From NCBI RefSeq assembly GCF_030272615.1, contig NC_081412.1:686772583-686836582 (forward strand): DNA of 64,000 nucleotides. The letters run 5' to 3'. Shown one piece after another: positions 54,215 to 64,000 of the stretch. The position numbers and the translations under genes are program-made. Each line of letters starts with the position of its first letter. Positions within the stretch are counted from its first letter, which is position 1. Source of the stretch: Cryptomeria japonica (Eukaryota; Streptophyta; Pinopsida; Cupressales; Cupressaceae). Under the pieces are notes generated by a model. That model had not been told where the DNA came from. It saw nothing but the letters and a program-made list of their open reading frames with translations, and made no database searches.

Positions 54215-55015
54215 TGACCTCAGAACTCTGGAGTCTCGGAGTCCTGAGGTCCCTTTGTTCCTTTTTGGTTTTTGACCTTGGAACTCCAAAGTCCTGGAGC
54301 CCCAAGGTTTTGATTCTTCTGCCTCGAAACTCCGAAGTCCCGAGGTGGAACCTCCTTTTGCTTGCTTCGGAACCCCAGACCCCCAGAGTTCCGAGGTGGG
54401 GTGTTTCCTTTCTTGTGTCGAGCTCGGAACCTCGGGATCCCGAAGTCCTGGGGTCATGTTTAAAGCCTTCATATGGATGAACTTGGAGGAGGTATAAATA
54501 GGGATGATGAACTTTTAAGTTTCATTTGTGCATTCAGAACTCCTCCTCCCTAGCTCCAAGCTGCGAACCTCAAGACTTTCGAGCTTTCCTTGGTGTTTTA
54601 GATCATTTTGATTCATCAGGTTGGTGATTTTTCTTGCCCATTTTGGTGGTTTGTAGATTAGATTTTCTTTCCTCATCATTCTTTTTGTTGGTTGTTGGTT
54701 TTTGTTTGTTTCTTGTTTTCTTTTGCGTGCCCTATTATTCCCGCCTAGAACCCTGGAGTTCCGGGTAGTTGGTTTTCACGCACTCAGAACCCCAGAGTTC
54801 TGGGTAGTTGGCTTGACCTAACCCGGAACCCCAGAGTTTCGAGTGGCTCCCGTTCAAGTAACCCAGAACCCCAGAACCTCGAAGTTCCAGGTTACTCCTA
54901 TTTAATAACCCCAGAGTTCTGGGTGGCTCCCGTTCAATGAACTCGAAACCCCGGAGTTCTGGGCCTTCTTCACTTATGCCTAGCCCGGGACCTCAAGACC
55001 CCGAAGTCCTGAAGT
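54215..55015. repeat. Array of degenerate GGAAC...GTTCC palindromes
   Basis: Variants of cggaaccccagagttccg (GGAAC and GTTCC arms) recur more than ten times, for example near 54222, 54283, 54370, 54425, 54787, 54825 and 54905. They lie on both sides of the TATA box. Degeneracy is high but the palindromic core persists. Confidence 0.75.
54493..54500 (+). promoter_or_regulatory. TATA box of element F
   Basis: TATAAATA preceded by ggaggagg, in the middle of the LTR-like leader. The best-matching TATA box in the window. Confidence 0.6.
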
Positions 55016-55083
55016 AAATCAACTTTTATAATTATTATCAAAGACTAAGGATTTGTTTTCTACTTGCAGGTTCGAGTGGTTCG

Positions 55084-58000
55084 ATGGACTCATCTTCCAG
55101 CAAAAGAGGCAAAGAAATTGATACACTCCCAACCACCATGACATATCATTATCAAGGATAGGTCTATGCTTCAAAGTTAGATGATCAAGTCAGATGGGTC
55201 ACGGATATCAAAATCGTTCATATAGAAATTGAGGATATCAAGGCTCAATTAGAAAAACCTAGTTTGGAGGCCCTCCATAGAAGAATCAAGAGATCGGGCC
55301 TAGTTGAAGCTACTACCTTTCCATAGTCATTGTAGGCACCAAAGTTCATAATGATGATTACCCCATTTTATAACCCAGAGACTAGAAAGTGCACGGATGC
55401 AAAAGGAAATCCCAACAAGAGAGGAGATGTTTTTGTTAATCGAAGAAGAGGCCTTAAGGGCATGGAATGATAAAATATCAGCCAGTAAGAGGCACATGAA
55501 TAAAAAATGGTTGGAAGAAGAAAAAAAGAGAGGTCTCAAGGCAACAGAGATCCTGAGAGCGGATTTCAAAGAGCCCCAAATAGACTTAATCATTTTATGC
55601 TTACCAGGGCCTTTGGCAAGTCGAATTGCAAGCATTTTCATCCCTAGATGTTCCAATTCATGAGCACTATTTTAATAGGGAAACAATACTTTGATTGGTT
55701 GCAGATTCTCTCCAACAATATATGCAAATAGATGGAAGAAGTTCGGCATACCAAAAGTTCTTTTTCACATCATACATCATTTGGGTAGCTTCTAGAGCTG
55801 ACTAGTTTCTAGGGCTATAGGTAGAAGGTCAATTGGGAGAGGAGGAAGGAAAAAAGAAGGTATGGGAGTATTATTCCCAACTCACTCTAGCCAATGCAAA
55901 GGCTCATTTCAAGAGAGTTAATGATGCCTTCATTTTCCCAATAATAATCAAATTAAGAGGGGATACAGGATATCGGATTAGCCCGGAGGCCATGGCTATC
56001 ATCCGAGAGTGGGCATGTTGGTACATTCAAAACCCACGCTCCACTTACATCAGGGTTAGCGGATTCACAGGGAGCCCAATGTTGCAGCCCTGATATTGCA
56101 ATGATAAGATAATTTTTCTAGAGTATGTAAGGCAATTTGTGGGCCTCTAGTCACTTTTTTCATCAAAACACAAAGCAAGTATCGATTTCTTAGTATCTAT
56201 TGGGTACTTTGCATGTTCTAAGATACAAGTAGCAAAATTAGCAGAACAAGAGCTTCAAGATTTGAACTTGAAGGAGTATGATCATGATAGGGAGTTTTAT
56301 GATCCCTATGGGAATCTTAAACATGCTATGCCTAAGGCATATGAGGGGCACAAGCCCAACTTGGAGGACTTTTAGGAAAACCTGCAAGACAATTTTGAGG
56401 TTAGGGAGAAGAGCTATAACAGGTTATTTGTACCACAGGTAAGAGATTTTGGAATTGAGACTAACCTCCCTAAAGACCTTAGGGATGATGGGGACTTACT
56501 TGATTGAGTTTATAGGGAATCAAGGATAGATAAAAGGCCCCTCTCCCCAATAAAGTGGTCTACAAGTGAAGACACAAATATGGAAAAGGTTTCTCAAGTG
56601 GTCATCAATAGGACCAAGCAATGGTTAGGCCAGAGGGTAAGGCCCAGTGCCTCAAAGGTGAAACAAAAGGAGTCCTCTTTAACAATACCTCAATCAAGGG
56701 GCCATAAGGAGTACGCTCAGAAGACAAGGTTAGCCTTGAGGCAAAATACGTCCACCAATCCAGATGAGGAAGACAAACCTCAAGAAAGTACTGAGGACTT
56801 AATCAAGAAACTCCAAGAAAAGATGAGGGAGTCTAAATTATTAAAGAAGGCAGTGGACTGGGAGCGGTACCACTTGCCAAAGTTTGCCCACCAGGGATGG
56901 CTATAGGGAAGACTGTAGGAGAGGGTACCCAAGAGAAAGAAGAAGATATAGAAATTACTGAGGATATACCTACTCAGCCACCTTCAACAGATGCCACACA
57001 TGGTCCACGCACCAACGCCCTTGTACAACCACCAGTCAATATACCCATAGGGCAGCCTGGAGTGCAAGGCTTCAGGTCTACCATTGAAGAAATGAAAGTT
57101 AGAAACATCGAGTCGGATACAAATCAAGAGGAATAATATCTTGAGCAACAATGATTGCTAGAAGGCGAGAAAGAAGGGGATGAGGCAGAAGACCTATTGA
57201 ATGAAAGACTAGTGCTAACCTCTCAAGATCAAGAGGACCTCCTCAAGGGTATAGCAGTCAAGCAAGGTGAAATAGAGGTAGGTGGGGAAGAGATGGAATT
57301 TAATGAGGGGGTCAGTGGCAAACTAGGAGAGTTACATAAGCAACAGGCTCTCCAAACCAATCTAGCCCGTCAAATTATCCCAACTCAAGATCCCGGGCAA
57401 ATAGAAACAAAAGTGAGAGATGAAGAAAAGGAGAAGGCAGAGGTCCATGTTATGACTACAGATATAGTGTCACATAAAGGTGACAAGGATGAAGATATAT
57501 CACAATGGTTGGAGTTTACCTTTGGGAAGAAAAAGAGAAAATAAGAGCTCCCTAAGGTCACTCTACAACAAGTAATCAATGAGGAGCCACCAAAGGTTAA
57601 GAAGCTGAAAACTATTCATCATCTATCAAAAACTGGTTTTAGTGAAGTGATTGCAGATGTGGCAGTTCCATTCCAAGCCAAGGGACAAGCTTCCCCCAAA
57701 TATAAAATATCCCAAATAAATTTTTGCAAACAAACCAAGTGGGGGGAGCTAGATACTTTGGAGTTAACCACGAGCATCGTCAGAGGGCATGTAGAGAAGG
57801 AGTATACTTCCAACATGGAGCTCAAAACACAACTAGGGCAATATAAGTAGCTACTAATTGAAATGAGAAAACCCCTGGACTCGTGCAGAGCTGATGACCT
57901 GACTTCTACGTCATCAGTGCTAGAGGAAGAAGTAAAATCATTAATGGAGGTGAGATGGGTGGTCGTTGCAGCCAAGTCATGGGCCCAAGTAAATGCAGCC

Positions 58001-58569
58001 AAGATAAGATTATTTTTGCAAGATACTATGGAGATATATCATAAGGTAGTATAGGAAAGCAGAGCTTTGGCTTCCTATTCCATGCAATGGGAATGGAAGT
58101 CAAACATTTTCAATAAACAATTCCGAATTTTGAAAAAAATATTATAGCTAGGGGAAGAGATGGTAATGGAGGAGGACCTTTTAGGGGGTGATAGTTACAC
58201 AAACTTGTAGTCATATGTGTACATGTTGGAGCTGAAGATTCAAATGCTTCAGAAGTATATCAAGGATATGATGAAGATTCAGGGCCCTCTCTTAAGGGAA
58301 ATTTTGTCGTATGTGAGTTTTGTAAAGGATATGCTAGGACCCTTTAGCCTTGGATTAGCTAATATAGGAATAATGGAGCAGAAAAAGTTTTTGATTAGTG
58401 GGATGCATATGAGATGTAGCACCTAGGACCCTTGACCTAGTTTGATGTCACCCTCATGGACATGTATACATATCTGATTACTCAATGTCAGGAGGTGGCA
58501 GGCACGGTGAAGGAGTTAGAGGAGGGGAGAACACATGCAGATGAAGTTTTGAATAAATATAAAATTTAG
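55084..58569 (+). pseudogene. Element F ORF: long unassigned cargo ORF (about 1160 codons)
   Basis: Start at 55084 (MDSSSSKRGKEIDTL). Readable blocks: VRWVTDIKIVHIEIEDIKAQ, FYNPETRKCTDAKGNP, IPTREEMFLLIEEEALRAWN, WEYYSQLTLANAKAHFKRV, RISPEAMAIIREWACWYIQN, LNLKEYDHDREFYDPYGNL. A polar, charged central part follows (56580-57544), then a coiled-coil C-terminal third (VLEEEVKSLMEVRWVVVAAK; ELKIQMLQKYIKDMMK) ending in ADEVLNKYKI at 58569. Stops and frameshifts are frequent. I find no gag, PR, RT or integrase motif. Size and plan recall N1 ORF2. The N-terminal ETRKCTDAKGNP block followed by TREEM resembles plant transposon-associated proteins, but I cannot name the family. Confidence 0.55.
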
Positions 58570-58823
58570 AGTTAAGCACGTAGTTGATCCTCTAGATCAA
58601 GCAGTTGCATGTATAGTTGATAATTATAGAGCTTTTGCCAAGAAATAAGGAATAAATGCATAATTGCTAAAGATGGCAAAGCTTTTACATAAATCCTTAA
58701 TCTTGTATTTTCAGCTGCACCTCCTACTCAAGTTCCAATTTTGAGAGAAATTATGCATGACTACAAAAACGTGGCTCACCCAGCATGGTCTTCGTAGTGC
58801 TCATGCAGTCCTCATTTCTTAGT
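58570..58823 (+). other. Non-coding end of element F
   Basis: No gene. The frame after the F stop is closed; no polypurine tract or LTR for F is evident, so its 3' end is missing or unrecognised. Confidence 0.4.
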
Positions 58824-59694
58824 TGTTAAGTGGAGTGTCAAGGTAGAAACTTGCAAGTTAACTGCGACTCCTAGTTTCAGTTCTTAATTTAGGGTAGGTT
58901 TATTTCCTAGATAATAGGGCAGAGAACTTATATAAATTGAGAAGTTGGATTGATTTGTAAGGGTCCCAAATTGATGATTTGTGGTCCACTTAGATATTTT
59001 AGAATATTTTGTAGATTGTTAAGAAGTTTGAGTTATTTTTGTTATACATTCATTGAGATTAATATGAGAAGCAACATGTAGATTGCCTAATCTACTTCTA
59101 TATTCTACCAAATTGTTCTATGTAATATGGTAATGTCTATTATTTGGAGTTAGCAATGTGGTTTAATCTTTTTGTTTATCACTTTATGAATCATATTGTA
59201 CATGTCAGTGGTGTACAAGAATTATTGTAATAGGCCATATTGTTCATGATTTTATTTCCATAAACTTGTGAAATTGATGATTTTGCAGGTTTTCTGGAGG
59301 TCTGTTGTTGAATGCTAACTTGGATAATATTTGATAATTTCTTGGATTGCAGGGAACTAATTGACTAGTTCATTAAGTTGTTATCATATTGGTTTTATTG
59401 TTATTTTCTTGTTCCCTTTCACTCTTCGCAGTTTATTTTCCAGAGAATCTTAAATCATAAAATACAAAAAAAGGAAGTTCGGCCATTCATAACCAGCGAG
59501 ATTTAGTTTCAACCAGCAGGCCCCTTAACAGGTACAACTACATCAACCATTTGGCTTCCCATCACTTTCATAACCCAACTATAGAGACCTTGGGGTAGTG
59601 AGTTTTCCCAAATTCATTGTTTTTCAGGAGAGGTGGTGAGTGTTCACATTGGCAACCTGCCTATTGGCGAGTGTGTTAAAAATAGTCGTCAACA
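58824..59694 (+). mobile_element. Probable 5' LTR of element G
   Basis: The right limit is firm: it ends gtcgtcaaca just before a primer site. The left limit is a guess at TGTTAAGTGG, which pairs with the AACA end. A TATA-like TATATAAAT is at 58929-58937. The second LTR would be beyond the window. Confidence 0.5.
58929..58937 (+). promoter_or_regulatory. TATA-like box in element G LTR
   Basis: TATATAAAT in an AT-rich setting within the proposed LTR. Supports the plus orientation. Confidence 0.45.
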
Positions 59695-59699
59695 GAAAC

Positions 59700-59719
59700 T
59701 GGCACTAGAAGGAGGGCCT
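59700..59719 (+). promoter_or_regulatory. Element G primer-binding site
   Basis: TGGCACTAGAAGGAGGGCCT lies 5 bases after the LTR. This TGGCRCTAGAAGGAGGG-type site is familiar from plant Ty3/gypsy elements; I do not name the tRNA. Confidence 0.7.
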
Positions 59720-59771
59720 AGACTAGTCCCCTCATTGGTTAACCACATATGGTACTTCCAGGAGACAGATT

Positions 59772-61590
59772 GATGCCCTTTACCCAACCTAACCTCAACA
59801 ATGAGAAAGACAACATTCTTACCCAACTATACGACTTTGCTTGGGACAGTACAAGAGATTATAATGATTGGTTATGAGCATGACAAGTCTTGGACAATGA
59901 GAGACAAAAGGATATACATATAGAATTAGAGGCACAAAGACAACTTAATCCTCAGGTGAACCCACAAGAAAATCCACAACCACCTCCTCAACCAGAGAAT
60001 TGAGGTATTAAGCTGGATCGTATATCATCTTTCTCTTGCGAGAGATTCCACTGAGTCCTTACGAGTGGTTCTTCACCATTCAACTTCGTAGAGTTGGGAC
60101 CTTCCACTAGGAGAAAGAGGAACAAAGCTAAGAAACAATCCTCAACCGCCTCACTAGTACAGTCATCCATACTCAATGTAGAAGATCAACTGATTCCTAC
60201 TCCTCAGCCTATCGCTACACCTTTTGTGACTCAACATTCACCGTCACCACCTTCAATGGCCTATTTTAACCAAGACACCACACCACTAGGAACCATACCA
60301 TGGGGTATACATGACCTACCTAGAAACCTGGATAAATTTTGTAGCAAATTTTACTATTTAGGGGGATGACTGATGAACATATTGAAGCATTCAAAGATGC
60401 AGTCATTCGTAATCATATTGAACACCAAGATGTAGTATGTAGACTCTTCCCATATTCACTTGGGGAGAATGAATAAAATTGGTACTTAACCTTACCTACA
60501 AACTCTATCATGAGCTGGGACATCTTGCAGAAGGCCTTCATTGTTCAATTCCAAGTGTACGTAGACCCCGGGACACTATACCACTAGTTCGCCTCTCTTA
60601 AGAAATTGCCAAATGAGCCATTAATGACTTTTAATACTAGCTTCCAAAGGGCATTCAAGAGGCTACAAGCTCCTTACCAGGTAGCGCCTAATGTAGCCAT
60701 CGACTCATATCTAAGAGCTATCAACCCTTGGATGGCTATGTTTATTAAGAAGAGTGTTCCTCAAGATCAAAGGGACACCTTGGCAAAAGTCTTCGCACTA
60801 GAAATTAGCATGAACCATGAGTTGAATCAAACCCCAAGAGGGATTGGATATAATCTACCTATAGGGGTGAATCAAGGAAACTACAATCAACTCCCAGGAG
60901 TACCCTCGTCTTTACCTGTAGGTGCCCCAACAATGAACCTTGTACCAATCTATGCAACCCAACCTCAGGCAAGTCAACAGTTTGTTACCCAAGCTTTGAC
61001 TTGGAAAAATAGTACCAATACCACCCCCACTCAAACACAATATACTGGTCAAGTGCAAGGGGGAAGTCAACAATTTTGTAATACTAACTCAACAAACCAA
61101 CCTCCAACCACAATGCCTAAGAATCAAGGATCTCATATATTTGCTGAAGTAGAAGCCTTGAAGAAAATTATCTCACAGGTTACTTTGGACTTGAGCCAAC
61201 TAAAAATGAATCCTCCAGGAGGGTATAATCAATCCCAACCATATAATAATCAGCGGAACTACAATAACTAGAACCAAAATCAAAGGTATAACAACAAACC
61301 TTATAATATGTAGTGGAATACAGGTCTGAATAACAGTGGGGTGAACCATGATCACCCCAACGCATGAGATAAACCAAACCACACACAAATTGTTAACCTT
61401 GTGGACATGAATTTGCTAACAAATTGGTGCAGGTTGCATGACACAGCTGTGTATTTTGAGGTTAATTGTGCTTAGTTCGATAAAACCATAAGAATTTCTC
61501 AAGATGACTCTCAGCCAAAAGATTATTCTAATGATGAACCCGATAAGGTTAATATTTCCATGCTAGTCGATACCTTCATGTGCAAATAAT
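59772..61590 (+). pseudogene. Element G gag, degraded
   Basis: Starts near MPFTQPNLNNEKDNIL. The capsid domain in 60340-60830 includes DEHIEAFKDAVIRNH, PTNSIMSWDILQKAFIVQF, FNTSFQRAFKRLQAPYQV and IDSYLRAINPWMAMFIKKSV. This is the retrotrans_gag pattern with the LP-x-S-I-x-SW block. An Asn/Gln/Pro-rich tail follows (60850-61270), then a possible knuckle NWCRLHDTAVYFEVNC (61420-61470). Stops occur at 60001, 60367, 60475, 60583 and 61269. Confidence 0.8.
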
Positions 61591-62555
61591 TTCAGGCCGA
61601 GGCTGAAGGTGAATCATGTGTATACGACGCTCAAGCCTTTCAGACCAGAAACAACTACAATCTTAGGAGTCAAGGCAAAGCTCCATTAATGGAGCCACCT
61701 CCCCCGACAGGTGGGTTTGTACCTCCTAATACAAATGCAAGCAACAATCCTCACCCTCCTCAGGCTTTCCAAGGAGCATGCCTTAGACAAGCTCAAGGGA
61801 AAGATTATGTTCTAAAAGGATCATTTGATGTTACTAAGGAGATGGAAAGGACTGCCACCACTATGTCCTTGATGGAAGTATTGAGATATTGCCCTGAACA
61901 GAAGAGGGCTCTCCTTAGAAAGTTGGAATTGTTAGAGTCGCAGAGAAATGAGGTTAAGATGGTAGACCTTAATGAAGTCAACACTAACGTCAGGAGTGAT
62001 GCAATAGAAAATCCACCATTTTTACTGAGTTTGAGGATATGTGGAAAGAATTTACATAACTGTTTGGTAGATTCAGGGGTTTCAGGAAACATAATGCCCT
62101 ACTCTATATGTCAGAAGCTTGGACTTCAACTAGTACGTGCAAATAGTAAGGTGGTACAACTAGACAAAATTGAGGTTAATGTAATCGGAGAATTGAAAGA
62201 TGTATACATCCAATTAGGTGTTGATCCTCGAATATCTCATTATATTAACATTCAAGTAGTTGATATTCCAGAAGTATATGGGACGCTCCTTAGTAGGGAT
62301 TGGTCAAAGACTTTGGGAGGATATTTCTCAACTTGTTTTACATACCTGGGGCTTCCATGGAAGGGGGTAAGCAACCAGATCCAAATCGATAGTGAACCTA
62401 AGTTGAAAAAGTTGGTAACGGATTATGGTGCTCCCAATGAGGTGGCATTTGCTAAAGTGAGTCTAGGAGTTTACAGAGTCAATGAGATTCTCACTTTCTC
62501 TGCACCGGCTCCTCTCCATTTATTTCGAGCAGATATAGCCTCATATAAAAGGTGA
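61591..62555 (+). pseudogene. Element G aspartic protease region
   Basis: A 288-codon open frame (61689-62555). The N-terminal half is a Pro-rich linker and KDYVLKGSFDVTKEMERTAT, MEVLRYCPEQKRALLRKLEL. The protease has LRICGKNLHNCLVDSGVSG (D-S-G intact, about 62030-62090), NIMPYSICQKLGL, and the second strand VYGTLLSRDWSKTLGGYFST. It is among the better preserved enzymes here. A stop at 62553-62555 ends the frame before the next domain. Inferred Tat-like from context. Confidence 0.75.
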
Positions 62556-62746
62556 GTCAAAGGTTTCGCTACAATAGTAAAACAAGGAATGTGTTTGTCG
62601 GGGGACACTATGAAGATACAAGATTTGTTGCTTCTGAAATGGTGTCAGATACATCATGAGGAGTACTCAGAGATTTCATGTATCCCATGTCAGAATGAGA
62701 TTACGAAACTGATGAGTCTGGTTCCATACGAAGATATACCATCAAT
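62556..62746 (+). other. Gap between PR and RNase H frames in element G
   Basis: Probably decayed coding DNA of the same polyprotein; fragments such as GDTMKIQDLLLLKWCQIHHE can be read, but stops interrupt. Confidence 0.4.
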
Positions 62747-63733
62747 ATGGAAGAAGTTCAAGGTCTAAGTTGTGAAGGATTAGAGCCCCAAACAATAGAT
62801 TCTATAAGTAAGACTACCCAACCTAAAGAATACAACCAGGAGATTCTTGCAGTTGAGATTGTCAAAAATGAGAAGGAAGGTATCCCTCTTGAGCAAGGGA
62901 ACGACGAAACACAATCTCAACTTCAACCTCAATCAGACCAAATTGTTATTAACACTACTGAAGCATTCATGCAACCAAAAATTGAACAATCTCAATTGTC
63001 ACAAGACTTCAAGTCAGAGAAGCAACAATCCTCTCTGGAAGCTAATCTGACTATTGAACCTAAGGTGAAAAATGTAAAGAGACCAAAAGATGAAATATGG
63101 TTTTTAAAGTTTGATGGGTCAAGATCTAAGCAAGGCAGTGGAGTAGGCATAGAGTTAACCAACCCAAAAGGGAAAACCTTTTTAGCTTCTTACCCACTCC
63201 AATTCCCTTGTACTAATAACATGATGGAGTACGAGGCCTTAGTTAGAGGATTACTTTTTGCTCATAAGAAGAGGGCAAAGTGTTTGAAGGTGCAAGGAGA
63301 TTCTGAGCTGGTGGTTAAACAAGTGTGAACCCAATATGTGTGCCACGATAAAAGGTTAGTAGCATATCGGAATAGAGTGTGCGATCTGATTGAGGATTTT
63401 GATGCTTTCGCCATTCATTTGGTACCTAGGAAAGTAAACAAAATACCTGATGTGTTGGCTATAGCTGCCAGTACATTAGAACTAGTAAGCCAATCCCCTT
63501 TGAATAAGGTCTCCATGGAATTAATCTCTATACCTGTTGTACTTGATAATATCAAACACTTCCAAGTCTTTCAGGATGATGCCTATATTCTAGCATTTCT
63601 TGCCAATTCAGGGGCTTTTGAAGAGAAAATTATTGATGAGGAAGATAAATCGAATGATCTTAATGTCAAAAGTAATGCTGATATTTTGCATTTACCAACT
63701 AACGCTATTCCTAAAGGGATGGTCACCTTATAG
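62747..63733 (+). pseudogene. Element G RNase H placed upstream of RT
   Basis: A Gln-rich linker (62747-63080) leads into a plant-type RNase H: EIWFLKFDGSRSKQGSGVGI (first Asp in D-G-S), PCTNNMMEYEALVRGLLFAH (Glu in E-Y-E-A), LKVQGDSELVVKQV (second Asp in G-D-S). After one stop at 63326-63328 come YRNRVCDLIEDFDAFAIHLV and NKIPDVLAIAAS, the last corresponding to the N-x2-AD-x-L-A block. The catalytic positions are conserved. The domain is followed, not preceded, by RT, unlike element B where the plant-type RNase H comes after RT. Confidence 0.82.
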
Positions 63734-63754
63734 AGACTTTTTAATTCTGATTCT

Positions 63755-64000
63755 AGAGTAAAGGAGAGACTAACAATGAATTCAAATGTTGGAAAGTATG
63801 AGCCCCATAATATTGGTCCAGTAGGACAAGAGAGGATTGTCTATATTGGGAAGATTTGCACTCAAAATGAAAGAGAACAACTGATACAAATCTTGAAAGA
63901 ATTCATTGATGTAATAGCATGGGGGTATGAATATTTAAAGACATCTGATACAATGATTATAATCCATGTGATCCCCCTAAAACCTAAAATAAAGTCATTC
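63755..64000 (+). pseudogene. Element G reverse transcriptase, N-terminal part at window edge
   Basis: After a stop at 63731-63733 the frame reads VYIGKICTQNEREQLIQILK, EFIDVIAWGYEYLKTSDTMI and IIHVIPLKPKIKSF. This is the N-terminal fingers of Ty3/gypsy RT (F-x-DV-x-AW-x-Y-x-DM, HxIxLxPxxKP). The catalytic part lies beyond 64000. Confidence 0.75.

Larger units (their letters stand above)
54087..55083 (+). mobile_element. LTR-like leader of element F
   Basis: Starts TGTTATGCC inside the D LTR and contains a good TATA box (54493-54500). It ends with ctacttgcaggttcgag near 55060, like a 3' splice site, just before the F ORF. These are properties of a 5' LTR plus spliced leader. I find no second copy, so LTR status is unproven. 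The open frames on both strands around 54104-54480 are by-products of the palindromic repeats. Confidence 0.45.

Noticed and set aside
54104-54480. Pair of overlapping 120-codon ORFs on opposite strands
   Set aside because: Both are produced by palindromic repeats in the F leader. Composition is repetitive and no start context or conservation is visible.
54087-58569. Element F considered as a complete LTR element
   Set aside because: I could not find a second copy of the leader, a polypurine tract or a target duplication, so only the leader and ORF are claimed.
59988-60176. Possible host gene starts among small ORFs in 59-64 kb
   Set aside because: The plus strand reads as one degraded gag-PR-RNase H-RT series behind an LTR and primer site; small minus ORFs are shadows.
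1-64000. CRISPR arrays, rRNA and tRNA genes, bacterial operons
   Set aside because: No regularly spaced palindromic repeats with unique spacers, no conserved rRNA or tRNA sequence; tRNA-like matches are only the short primer-binding sites of LTR elements.

Overview
This window looks like intergenic DNA from a large, repeat-rich plant nuclear genome. I see no single-copy host gene, no rRNA or tRNA gene and no CRISPR array. Almost everything is LTR-retrotransposon sequence, nested and degraded by stops and frameshifts. The plant assignment rests on LTR structure, tRNA-iMet-type primer sites, a chromodomain integrase, Tat-lineage pol genes with a second RNase H, and a plant-mobile-domain ORF. 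A gymnosperm is possible but unproven.

Layout. 1-15124 (+): element A, a Tat-like gag-protease element with no RT or integrase. It is interrupted by a solo LTR (623-1929, TSD TATCC) and by a complete non-autonomous element, N1 (4912-12692, TSD ACATG). An LTR at 13894-15124 has a polypurine tract on its left and a primer site on its right. 15350-16785 (+): decayed ORF resembling the plant mobile domain (PMD), with a Gly-rich linker and coiled coil, followed by low-complexity DNA to about 19460. 19464-28442 (-): element B, a degraded but domain-complete Tat element (gag, PR, G-patch, RT, RNase H, second RNase H, integrase, LTR). 28443-29608 (-): the 3' end of a second A-type element. 29609-30356: fragment of the chromovirus LTR, then patchwork filler. 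30575-34526 (-): element C, a Tat derivative in which most of pol is deleted and a 374-codon ORF crosses the deletion. 34547-42068 (-): N2, a second copy of N1 in inverted orientation. 42069-54086 (-): chromovirus D, split inside integrase by element E (43981-49522, TSD CTATG), itself a pol-deleted element with an accessory ORF. 54087-58569 (+): F, an LTR-like leader with palindromic repeats followed by a pol-less ORF of about 1160 codons. 58824-64000 (+): G, a Tat-like element with gag, PR, an RNase H placed upstream of RT, and the start of RT at the window edge.

The most interesting theme is cargo. N1/N2, E, F and the PMD-like locus each carry a long ORF that is not gag or pol. These share a plan: a globular N-terminal region, a charged or Gly-rich low-complexity linker, and a C-terminal coiled coil. 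In N1/N2 the ORF (about 1070-1140 codons) keeps its start, order and C terminus in two diverged copies. In N1/N2 and E the accessory ORF lies downstream of an internal polypurine-tract-like motif. This suggests that non-autonomous plant LTR elements repeatedly keep a coding cargo while losing pol. All resemblances here were judged by eye.
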